DNA of 64,000 nt from Siccibacter turicensis LMG 23730 (lineage in GTDB: Bacteria > Pseudomonadota > Gammaproteobacteria > Enterobacterales > Enterobacteriaceae): positions 76,281 to 140,280 of the forward strand of contig NZ_AWFZ01000042.1 in the NCBI RefSeq assembly GCF_000463155.2, in the 5' to 3' direction. Positions 57,233 to 64,000 of this stretch are shown piece after piece. Position 1 is the stretch's first letter. Each line of letters starts with the position of its first letter. Below the pieces are notes generated by a model. It saw only the letters and a list, made by a program, of their open reading frames with translations. It searched no databases and was not told where the DNA came from. The translations under genes were made by a program, and so were the position numbers.

Positions 57233-57258
57233 AAAAACCTGCTCCGGCAGGTTTTTTT
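57233..57258 (+). terminator. azuC terminator
   Basis: Stem AAACCTGC / GCAGGTTT with a 4-base TCCG loop and seven Ts, starting 2 bp after the azuC stop codon. Such a tight terminator is typical for sRNA genes. Confidence 0.92.
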
Positions 57259-57325
57259 ATGGCTGCTGTTTGGTGACGCCAGCGCCCTCGGGTACTATTG
57301 GCGCTCGCTATAAAAGGAGAACAGC

Positions 57326-57574
57326 ATGTCCCAGGTGTTAAGCGCCGATGAAGAAGTTATCTCTGACGTTGTTGCCTGTCAGTTAGTCATTAAGCAAATC
57401 CTCGATGTGATTGACGTAATCGCCCCGGTTGAAGTGCGCGAGAAAATGGCCAGCCAGCTGAAAACCATCGATTTTTCTGCCAGCCCGGCAGCCGACCCGG
57501 TGACCGTGCGCGCCGTTCAGAAAGCCATTGCGCTGATTGAACTGAAATTTACCCCGCAGAACGAAACGCACTAA
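57326..57574 (+). CDS. yecJ: DUF2766 small protein YecJ
   Basis: An 82-residue acidic helical protein matching Yec[39 protein letters not shown] and a C-terminal [11 protein letters not shown]. Function is unknown. AAAAGGAG precedes the start. It follows azuC by 95 bp. Confidence 0.88.
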   Translation: MSQVLSADEEVISDVVACQLVIKQILDVIDVIAPVEVREKMASQLKTIDFSASPAADPVTVRAVQKAIALIELKFTPQNETH

Positions 57575-57600
57575 GTCCCGCCGCGCGCCGTAAGCATGCC

Positions 57601-57627
57601 CCCTCGCGCCCACCGCAGGCGCGAGGG
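57601..57627. repeat. Perfect 10-bp inverted repeat between yecJ and dcu gene
   Basis: CCCTCGCGCC / GGCGCGAGGG with a 7-base loop, in the gap between two convergent genes. Without T-runs it is a candidate mRNA 3'-end barrier rather than a classic terminator. Confidence 0.65.
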
Positions 57628-57636
57628 AGCGCAGCC

Positions 57637-58980
57637 TCACAGGAAGGTCTGCACCAGCAGGTAGCTCACCACGCACGCAGAACTGACGCCGATAAGCCCG
57701 GGCACAATGAAGCTGTGGTTGAGGATGTACCGGCCGATGCGGGTGGTGCCGGAGCGGTCAAAGCCGATGCACGCCAGATCGCTTGGATAGGTGGGCAGCA
57801 CGAAGTAACCATACGAGGCGGGAAAAAACGCCAGCAGCATTTTGGGTTCCACCCCCAGCATCAGGCCCATCGGCGCCACGGCGGTCAACGCGGCCGCCTG
57901 GCTGTTCACCAGCTTGGACACTAAAAAAAGCACCAGGGCATAGGTCCATGGGTGCGTTTTCACCACGCCTTCCAGCGCCATTTTCAGCTCGGCAAGATGC
58001 GCCTGAAAAAAGGTGTCGCTCATCCAGGCGACGCCAAACACCGAAAATATCGCCACCATGCCGGCTTTAAATACCGCGCTGCTGGAGATCGCCGCGGGAT
58101 TCACCTTGCAGGTAATGAGGATCACCGCCCCGGCAATCAGCATCAGCATCTGAATCACCAGGTTCATCGACAGCGGCTGCAGCGTACCCTTCACCTCAAA
58201 GGCCGGGCGCAGCACCGGAATCGACCCCAGCACCACCACCACCAGAAGTGCGGCGAAGAAGATCCAGGTTGACCACCAGGCCTGGGGCGGAAAGCGCTGG
58301 CTCAGCAGGGTTTCCGTACCGCCGTAAATGTATTCCCGCTGTTTGGGATCGGCGATTTTCGCCTGAAACGCCGCGTCGTCCGCCAGATCTTTCCCGCGTC
58401 GCAGGCTCCAGAGCGCGGCAATCAGAACGCCAGCCAGCGATGCCGGCACCGACACCGCGAGGATCTGCAAAATGCCCCATGCCTGACCCACACCGTGCCC
58501 GGCGGCGAGAATTGACACCAGCGACACCACCGCGACCGAAACCGGTGAGGCGGTTATCGCCATCTGCGACGCCACCGAGGCCACCGCCATGGGCCGCTCC
58601 GGGCGAATGCCTTTTTTCAGGGCAATGTCGGCGATGATGGGAAACATGGTGTACACCACATGCCCGGTACCGCACAGGAACGTGAGCATCCAGGTGGTGA
58701 AGGGAGCGAGCAGCGTGATGTGCTGGGGATGCTTGCGCAGCAGGCGTTCGGCAAACTGCATCATCACGTTCAGCCCGCCGGCGCTCTGCAGCGTGGCGGC
58801 GCAGCCTATGACGGCCAGAATGGTGAGCATCACGTCAACCGGCGGTTTCCCCGGTGCCAGCCCGAAGACGAAGGCGAGAATAAACAGCCCGATGCCGCTG
58901 ATTAACCCCAGCCCCATTCCTCCATAGCGGGTGCCAACCAGCAGGCAGAGGATAATAACGACAAACTCAATGGCTATCAT
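57637..58980 (-). CDS. Dcu-family C4-dicarboxylate transporter (DcuA/DcuB type)
   Basis: A 447-residue polytopic protein of the DcuA/DcuB family, with the opening EFVVIILCLLVGTRYGGMGLG, the conserved LCGTGHVVYTMFPIIADIALK and the loop RPMAVASVASQMAITASPVS. These proteins exchange fumarate, malate, aspartate and succinate under anaerobiosis. The canonical dcuA and dcuB genes lie elsewhere in enterobacteria (with aspA and fumB), so this is probably an extra paralogue. It is monocistronic here. Confidence 0.88.
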   Translation of the reverse strand: MIAIEFVVIILCLLVGTRYGGMGLGLISGIGLFILAFVFGLAPGKPPVDVMLTILAVIGCAATLQSAGGLNVMMQFAERLLRKHPQHITLLAPFTTWMLTFLCGTGHVVYTMFPIIADIALKKGIRPERPMAVASVASQMAITASPVSVAVVSLVSILAAGHGVGQAWGILQILAVSVPASLAGVLIAALWSLRRGKDLADDAAFQAKIADPKQREYIYGGTETLLSQRFPPQAWWSTWIFFAALLVVVVLGSIPVLRPAFEVKGTLQPLSMNLVIQMLMLIAGAVILITCKVNPAAISSSAVFKAGMVAIFSVFGVAWMSDTFFQAHLAELKMALEGVVKTHPWTYALVLFLVSKLVNSQAAALTAVAPMGLMLGVEPKMLLAFFPASYGYFVLPTYPSDLACIGFDRSGTTRIGRYILNHSFIVPGLIGVSSACVVSYLLVQTFL

Positions 58981-59286
58981 GACAAGTCCTTATCAAGGTA
59001 ATGGTTATTCCGGTCATGATGACAAAATCAGGCGCTGCGCATTGCGAGCGGGATCCGATTTACAAACGCGTTTAAAAGCAATGAGTTAGTAACGTATTAT
59101 TAACATTGCTATTACCCGCGCTGCCGGACTCCACCCTCGCGCCCGCGCGGAAGCGCGATCCCGCTGCGCATTTCCGTGACCGCCTCCCGGTTTTTGACCC
59201 CGCTTCCTTTCCCCTGCGGTTACATCTGGTAACAATAAGCGCTTCTTATCATTGACCGCGTGAATGATGCGATGCCGGGAGGCGAC
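58981..59286. other. Region between the dcu gene and alginate-lyase-family gene
   Basis: 306 bp containing the upstream regions of two divergent genes. I see no gene or clear operator. The Shine-Dalgarno GGGAGG at its right end fixes the start of the next gene. Confidence 0.45.
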
Positions 59287-60441
59287 ATGATGAAGTTGTA
59301 TACGCTGGATATCGCCTGTCTGGAACGCGCGCGCCGGGCGCTGGCCCGTCCCGGATACCGGCTGGGGAGCGCCCGTGAGCTGCTGCTGAGCGAAGCGGAC
59401 AGGCTCTGCCGCACCCCGCCGGAAAGCGTAGTGAGCAAACCTACGCCCGCGCCGGGCGGCGATGCGCATGACTACCTGAGCCTCGCCCCGGACGCCTGGC
59501 CGACCCTGCGCCGCACCGGTGGCAGCGGGTGGCAGCAGCGCGACGGCAATCTCAATCCCGCCGCACAGCGTGACGATTACGACGCCGCGCGCCTTGCCCG
59601 CATGACCGACCGCTGCCTGACGCTGGGCGCCGCCTGGTACTTTACCGGGCAGCGGGTCTATGCCCAGGCCGCGGCGGAGCAGATCCGCTGCTGGTTTATC
59701 GACCCCGAAACCCGTATGCGGCCGCACCTCAACTATGCCCACAGCGTACCGGGCGACCTGGCAGGGCAGGGGAGCGGGCTGTATGAGACCGCCTCGCTGT
59801 GGAAGGTGATCGACAGCCTGGGATTGATCTCCACCTCGGGCATGATGGATGCGGAAGACCTGGCGGCGCTGCGCCTGTGGTTCGGGACATTCAGCGACTG
59901 GATGTTTAACAGCCCGTCGGGGTTTGAGGGGTATGTCTGGCACGACTGGCGCGGCACCTCACACGATGCGCAGCGCACCCTGTACCGGCTGTTCTGCGGC
60001 GACAGCGCGGGGGCGGCGAACGTTATTCGCCACGGCCTGACGCTCCGCCTGGCGGCGCAGTTCGATCGCGAAGGCAGGCAGGCCGCCGCGCTGGACAGCG
60101 ATCGCCCCTTCAGTGCCTCCCTGCGCAACCTGGAAGCGCATCTGCTGCTTAATCGCTATGCGGAACAGGTGGATATCGATCGCTGGAACAGGGTCTGCTG
60201 CGGACGGCGCGTGCGAGCCGGGCTGGAGTATCTGCTGCCGTTTATGTGCGAACCGGATCTGTGGCCCTGGCGGGACAGGGTCAGCGACGAACAGACGCGG
60301 GTGCAGCGGGTGCTGTTTCAGGCGTTGCGAGGATATGCCACGTCGGGGGCGGTGCTGCGCGAAGCGTTACTGGGGATGCCGGAGGAGATGCAGGCTCGTC
60401 GGGAGTGGTTACTCTGGTATCCCGACGAGCGTGAAAATTAA
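59287..60441 (+). CDS. Alginate-lyase-family protein with degenerate active site
   Basis: A 384-residue protein with the alpha/alpha-toroid of the alginate lyase family (PF05426): NLNPAAQRDDYDAARL, WYFTGQRVYAQAAAEQIRCWF, TRMRPHLNYAHSVPG and LRLWFGTFSDWMFNSPSG follow the family order. The usual catalytic NNHG-T-x-Y-D-x-Q motif reads HDWRGTSHDAQ, and the later R-S-x-x-Y segment reads DRPFSAS, so Asn/His and Tyr are replaced. No signal peptide is seen, although family members are periplasmic or secreted. ATG 59287 has GGGAGG upstream. Catalysis is doubtful and the substrate is unknown. It ends overlapping the convergent ftnB by 4 bp. Confidence 0.72.
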   Translation: MMKLYTLDIACLERARRALARPGYRLGSARELLLSEADRLCRTPPESVVSKPTPAPGGDAHDYLSLAPDAWPTLRRTGGSGWQQRDGNLNPAAQRDDYDAARLARMTDRCLTLGAAWYFTGQRVYAQAAAEQIRCWFIDPETRMRPHLNYAHSVPGDLAGQGSGLYETASLWKVIDSLGLISTSGMMDAEDLAALRLWFGTFSDWMFNSPSGFEGYVWHDWRGTSHDAQRTLYRLFCGDSAGAANVIRHGLTLRLAAQFDREGRQAAALDSDRPFSASLRNLEAHLLLNRYAEQVDIDRWNRVCCGRRVRAGLEYLLPFMCEPDLWPWRDRVSDEQTRVQRVLFQALRGYATSGAVLREALLGMPEEMQARREWLLWYPDEREN

Positions 60442-60941
60442 TGCAGTTCAGGTGAGAAGAGGGTCATCAACGACTTATCGGTCTGTTCCATGCCGAGGCC
60501 CGCTTTGTTGGCGCGACGCACCTCTTCAAGCAGGGTATGCACCAGCAGTCCTTCTTCCTGCTGCATCTCTACAAGTTCGCGCAGGAAGGTCAGCGTCTCC
60601 TGGTCATCTGCGCCTTCTGCGTCGTTCGCCAGACGCGCCAGCGTTTTCAGGCGCAGCTGGCAGTCTTCCAGCATCTGCACGTAGATCTCTTCCAGCGAAG
60701 AGCACTTGCTGCTTGGCGTTTCACCCATGCGCACCACTGGCATTGCGCCCGCGTGCTTCATAAAGTCAAACACCCGCATCATTTGCGTCACGTTTTCCTG
60801 GGCCTGGTGGCGAAGGAACAGCGCGCTGCCGTTCAGGCGGTGTGCAGCGCACCAGTCGCTAAGCTGGAGGTAGAGATTGGAAGAATAAAATTCACGACTA
60901 ATTTGAGCGTTAAGCTTATGTGCTACACCAGCGACTCTCAT
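60438..60941 (-). CDS. ftnB: Ferritin-like protein FtnB
   Basis: A 167-residue ferritin homologue matching FtnB (MRVAGVAHKLNAQISREFYSS, NVTQMMRVFDFMKHAGA). Compared with FtnA, several ferroxidase positions are changed: the QEEMTHM segment of FtnA is QENVTQM here, as is usual for FtnB. FtnB is thought to supply iron for Fe-S repair rather than bulk storage. I use the second Met (60941), matching the family. The location beside araF resembles E. coli. Confidence 0.92.
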   Translation of the reverse strand: MRVAGVAHKLNAQISREFYSSNLYLQLSDWCAAHRLNGSALFLRHQAQENVTQMMRVFDFMKHAGAMPVVRMGETPSSKCSSLEEIYVQMLEDCQLRLKTLARLANDAEGADDQETLTFLRELVEMQQEEGLLVHTLLEEVRRANKAGLGMEQTDKSLMTLFSPELH

Positions 60942-61418
60942 CATAATTTCCTTATTTAGTTAATTTGCCAGAAGTGCGACACGTCAGTGGGCTGCATTTG
61001 CCAGTAAACGGCTAAATGCAGAAAACGCGCCAAAAAGGATTCGGTAATATTCAGTGTAGATTCATTCCGTGAAAACTCGCAGATGATGCACGAAATATTT
61101 TCCGCATCCACAATTAATCACATGTTGGTAAATTTACCTTAAGAATAGTCCTAATGGTAGCCTGTTTTGCCTGCCATGTGCGCGGAAATGTAAGGATTTT
61201 TCAATTATTATCAATTTATCTGTTTGTTAAATAAGGTTTTTTGACAATTTATTTTGTTATACAAAATTCTCTGCTGGTAAAGATAATATATTCTCCGTTG
61301 CGTGACTTAATAATTAGAAACCTTATTCTTATGCCGCTTCGCTTAGGGTTCTGCCGGCTGCCAAAATATATCCGTATCGCTTAAGTGACTATACTTACTT
61401 TTTTTAACAGGAGGCAGC
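60942..61418. other. AT-rich ftnB-cupin intergenic region
   Basis: 477 bp, strongly AT-rich between about 61190 and 61320, lying between divergent genes. It contains an RcsB-type box (listed separately). No gene was found. The AT-rich part is a possible H-NS target, by inference only. Confidence 0.5.
61140..61153 (+). promoter_or_regulatory. Candidate RcsAB/RcsB box
   Basis: TAAGAATAGTCCTA matches the RcsAB consensus TAAGAATATTCCTA at 13 of 14 positions. It lies 199 bp from the ftnB start and 266 bp from the cupin start, so its target is uncertain. Confidence 0.55.
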
Positions 61419-61946
61419 GTGAAAGATTCCGTCGAAATCTATGCTATCAAGCAGCCCTGCGGCGGCATACCTAACAATTCGCTGCCGCTGCTGATCTATT
61501 CGGGCGCGGCCGCGCAGGCCACGGGCGATCTCGCGGACTGGTTCGAGCAGTGCTTCGAGCGTAACGACTGGCCGCCGCGCTGGCGCTATCCGATATTTAC
61601 CTACACCCATTTTCACTCCAACACCCATGAGGTGCTGGGTGTCTATCAGGGGTCGGCGCAGGTGCAGTTTGGCGGTGAAGCGGGGCCGGTGCTGACCCTG
61701 AAGCAGGGCGATGCCGTGCTTATCCCCGCGGGGGTAGGGCATAAGCAAATTGCCGCCAGTCAGGACTTTATGGCGGTAGGCGCCTATCCCCGCGGGTTCT
61801 CGCCCGATAAGTGTCTGGATAAGCCCGAACAGCGCGACGCCATGCAGCGTAATGTGGAGCGCGTTCCGTTGCCCGACAGCGATCCGCTACTCGGTGAACG
61901 CGACGGCATAAATACCCACTGGCGGCATCAGGGACGCGGTGACTGA
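61419..61946 (+). CDS. Cupin-fold protein (YjlB-like)
   Basis: A 175-residue single-domain cupin. Motif 1 is THFHSNTHEVLGVYQGSAQVQFGG (ligands His, His, Glu) and motif 2 is LKQGDAVLIPAGVGHKQI (ligand His), so the metal site looks complete. The sequence resembles the Bacillus YjlB group, whose function is unknown. It has a GTG start at 61419, preceded by AGGAGG. The gene stands alone between ftnB and araF. Confidence 0.8.
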   Translation: MKDSVEIYAIKQPCGGIPNNSLPLLIYSGAAAQATGDLADWFEQCFERNDWPPRWRYPIFTYTHFHSNTHEVLGVYQGSAQVQFGGEAGPVLTLKQGDAVLIPAGVGHKQIAASQDFMAVGAYPRGFSPDKCLDKPEQRDAMQRNVERVPLPDSDPLLGERDGINTHWRHQGRGD

Positions 61947-62052
61947 TAATATGGAGCTTTCTGCTAAGTTCTTTTTGAATCATCATACATATTGGGTCGA
62001 ATTTATGCCTTAATCCGCTGAATTTATGTACGCAATCACTGTAATTCTGCGA

Positions 62053-62082
62053 TGTGATGTTGCTCTCCTATGGATTATTAAT
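62053..62082 (+). promoter_or_regulatory. Candidate CRP/AraC region of araFGH
   Basis: A CRP half-site TGTGA (62053-62057) is followed closely by TATGGA (62070 region), an AraC half-site sequence (complement of TCCATA). The second halves are degenerate. E. coli araFGH is controlled by AraC and CRP, so a site is expected here, but the match is only partial. Confidence 0.35.
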
Positions 62083-62212
62083 TTCCCGCTACAACTATCT
62101 CCAGCAGCGGCGCCGAATCACCGTGCGGCGCTAATGCCTTGTTTTCCGTCCGATTAAATATTCGCAGTGCGTTTTTACCCTGCACAAAAGCAAGCACAAG
62201 CTGGAGCATACC

Positions 62213-63202
62213 ATGCACAAATTCACTAAAGCGCTGGCAGCCATTGGTCTGGCTGCGGTTATGTCACAATCCGCTATCGCGGAGACGATGAAACTCGGGT
62301 TTCTGGTTAAGCAGCCGGAAGAGCCCTGGTTCCAGACTGAATGGAAATTCGCCGATAAAGCCGGTAAGGACCTGGGCTTTGAGGTAGTGAAAATTGCCGT
62401 TCCGGACGGCGAGAAAACCCTGAATGCCATCGACAGCCTCGCCGCCAGCGGCGTGAAGGGCTTTGTCATCTGTACCCCCGATCCCAAACTGGGTTCGGCC
62501 ATCGTGGCCAAAGCGCGCGGCTACGATATGAAAGTGATTGCCGTGGATGACCAGTTTGTCACGGCGAAAGGCAAACCGATGGAGACCGTACCACTGGTGA
62601 TGATGGCCGCCACCAAAATTGGCGAGCGTCAGGGCCAGGAGCTGTATAAAGAGATGCAGAAACGCGGCTGGGATGTAAAAGAGACCGCGGTAATGGCGAT
62701 TACCGCCGACGAACTGGACACCGCCCGTCGCCGTACCGGTGGCTCAATGGACGCCCTGAAAGCGGCCGGCTTCCCGGAAAAGCAGATCTATAAAGTACCC
62801 ACCAAATCTAACGACATCCCCGGCGCCTTTGACGCCGCGAACTCAATGCTGGTTCAGCATCCGGAAGTGAAACACTGGCTGGTGGTCGGCATGAACGACA
62901 ACACCGTGCTGGGCGGCGTGCGCGCCACCGAAGGGCAGGGCTTCAAGGCCGCCGACGTGATTGGTATCGGTATTAACGGTGTCGATGCGGTCAGCGAACT
63001 CTCTAAAGGCCAGGCGACCGGCTTCTACGGCTCTCTGCTCCCAAGCCCGGACGTCCACGGCTACAAGTCCAGCGAGATGCTGTTCAACTGGGTGACCAAA
63101 GGCGTTGAGCCTCCGAAATTCACCGAAGTGACCGATGTGGTACTGATTACCCGCGACAACTTCAAAGAGGAACTGGCGAAAAAAGGGCTGGGCGGTAAGT
63201 AA
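62213..63202 (+). CDS. araF: L-arabinose-binding periplasmic protein AraF
   Basis: A 329-residue sugar-binding protein. The signal peptide MHKFTKALAAIGLAAVMSQS ends at AIA (residues 21-23), and the mature protein begins ETMKLGFLVKQPEEPWFQTEW, with the ligand residues K and E near its start. Other binding tracts are GVKGFVICTPDPKLG, ARRRTGGSMDALK and GMNDNTVLGGVRATEGQG. It delivers L-arabinose (also D-galactose) to AraGH. It is the first gene of araFGH. Confidence 0.97.
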   Translation: MHKFTKALAAIGLAAVMSQSAIAETMKLGFLVKQPEEPWFQTEWKFADKAGKDLGFEVVKIAVPDGEKTLNAIDSLAASGVKGFVICTPDPKLGSAIVAKARGYDMKVIAVDDQFVTAKGKPMETVPLVMMAATKIGERQGQELYKEMQKRGWDVKETAVMAITADELDTARRRTGGSMDALKAAGFPEKQIYKVPTKSNDIPGAFDAANSMLVQHPEVKHWLVVGMNDNTVLGGVRATEGQGFKAADVIGIGINGVDAVSELSKGQATGFYGSLLPSPDVHGYKSSEMLFNWVTKGVEPPKFTEVTDVVLITRDNFKEELAKKGLGGK

Positions 63203-63221
63203 TCCCCACCCGTGGTAACCG

Positions 63222-63239
63222 GCCCCTCTGCGGAGGGGC
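63222..63239 (+). repeat. Hairpin in the araF-araG gap
   Basis: GCCCCTC / GAGGGGC with a TGCG loop in the 108-bp gap between araF and araG, with no T-run. Such 3' hairpins stabilise the abundant binding-protein message and reduce read-through to the ATPase gene. Confidence 0.7.
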
Positions 63240-63310
63240 TTATCGCGGCGCCGCTTGCGCCGTGGCGAAGTTCAGTCAACACCATTCCATTACTGGATGC
63301 GGGAGCCAAC

Positions 63311-64000
63311 ATGCAACAACCCACACCGTATCTCTCCTTTCGTGGCATCGGAAAAACCTTTCCGGGCGTTAAAGCGCTGTCAGATATCAGCTTTGACTGT
63401 TACGCAGGCCAGGTGCATGCGCTGATGGGCGAAAACGGCGCCGGTAAGTCGACGCTGCTGAAAATCCTCAGCGGCAACTACGCACCCAGCGCGGGCACTA
63501 TTGCGATTCAGGGGCAGGAGAGACGTTTCAAAGATACTACCGCGGCGCTGGATGCCGGGGTTGCCATCATCTATCAGGAGCTGCACCTGGTGCCGGAGAT
63601 GAGCGTCGCCGAGAACATCTATCTCGGCCAGCTGCCGCACAAGGGCGGGCTGGTTAACCGTTCGCTGCTCAACTACGAAGCCGGTCTGCAGCTTCAGCAC
63701 CTCGGGCTGGATATCGATCCGCAAACCCCGCTCAAGTATCTCTCCATTGGCCAGTGGCAGATGGTGGAGATTGCTAAGGCGCTGGCGCGCAACGCGCGGG
63801 TAATCGCCTTCGATGAACCAACCAGCTCCCTGTCGGCGCGCGAGATCGAGAACCTGTTCCGCGTTATCCGCGAACTGCGTAAAGAGGGGCGCGTCATTCT
63901 CTATGTTTCCCACCGCATGGAGGAGATTTTTGCCCTGAGCGATGCCATCACCGTGTTCAAGGATGGGCGCTACGTGCGCACCTTTACCGATATGGCCGAG
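63311..64000 (+). CDS. araG: L-arabinose ABC transporter ATPase AraG (3' end outside window)
   Basis: The first 230 codons of AraG; the frame is open at the window end (full AraG is about 504 aa). The first ATPase cassette is seen complete: Walker [13 protein letters not shown] (residues about 38-49), Q-loop [18 protein letters not shown], signature [15 protein letters not shown], Walker [13 protein letters not shown] and H-loop [10 protein letters not shown]. The second cassette lies beyond the window. It powers arabinose uptake with AraF and AraH. Confidence 0.96.
   Translation, partial: MQQPTPYLSFRGIGKTFPGVKALSDISFDCYAGQVHALMGENGAGKSTLLKILSGNYAPSAGTIAIQGQERRFKDTTAALDAGVAIIYQELHLVPEMSVAENIYLGQLPHKGGLVNRSLLNYEAGLQLQHLGLDIDPQTPLKYLSIGQWQMVEIAKALARNARVIAFDEPTSSLSAREIENLFRVIRELRKEGRVILYVSHRMEEIFALSDAITVFKDGRYVRTFTDMAE

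Overview
This window is enterobacterial chromosome. Gene content and order match the Escherichia coli stretch running from mtfA through dcm/vsr, rcsA, the fli clusters, sdiA, uvrY/uvrC/pgsA, tyrP and ftnA/ftnB to araFG. Protein sequences diverge from E. coli, and several loci are inserted. The gene set best fits the Enterobacter cloacae complex or a close relative such as Leclercia or Lelliottia; the species cannot be fixed from this sequence alone.

Layout. (1) 1-4.5 kb is the end of a type VI secretion (T6SS) cluster next to tRNA-Asn. It holds a decayed VgrG/colicin-type DNase chimera, one intact and one frameshifted colicin-E-type immunity gene, tssE, and a TssA/VasL-like gene. (2) 4.5-15.3 kb carries tRNA-Asn, mtfA, tRNA-Ser, yedJ, dcm-vsr, yedA, yedI, yodC, the diguanylate cyclase dgcQ, yedP, the sRNA dsrA, yodD, dsrB and rcsA. 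(3) 15.7-26.9 kb is the flagellar export/basal-body block: fliRQPONML and fliKJIHGF on the minus strand and fliE divergent. (4) 27-33.4 kb has a GNAT gene, yedD, amyA, fliT-fliS-fliD and the divergent flagellin gene fliC, with clear sigma-28 promoters for fliD and fliC. (5) 33.5-36.8 kb is the standout: one 1105-residue gene between fliC and fliA with a TPR region, a GT41/OGT-type glycosyltransferase domain, an unassigned domain and a methyltransferase-like C terminus. It is probably a flagellin-modifying enzyme. (6) 37-47 kb holds fliA-fliZ, the cystine/D-cysteine system fliY(tcyJ)-dcyD-tcyL-tcyN, sdiA, yecF, uvrY-uvrC, pgsA and tRNAs Gly-Cys-Leu. (7) 47-64 kb is more variable: a CZB-type diguanylate cyclase, tyrP, ftnA, a GGDEF-EAL protein, a yecR-like lipoprotein, a short chemoreceptor with a sigma-28 promoter, an RpiB-like isomerase, an MFS pump, the tiny gene azuC, yecJ, a Dcu transporter, an alginate-lyase-family protein with degenerate active-site motifs, ftnB, a cupin, and araF-araG (cut by the window end).

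How the parts connect. Most of the window serves motility and the switch away from it: flagellum assembly, sigma-28 (fliA), FliZ, a chemoreceptor, three c-di-GMP enzymes, RcsA, DsrA, SdiA and UvrY. FlhDC lies outside the window. The flagellin is short (296 aa), with a compact Ser/Thr-rich centre, and lies next to the large glycosyltransferase gene. The most testable new hypothesis here is therefore a one-gene flagellin glycosylation (and possibly methylation) system. No CRISPR array, insertion sequence, integrase or prophage was seen.
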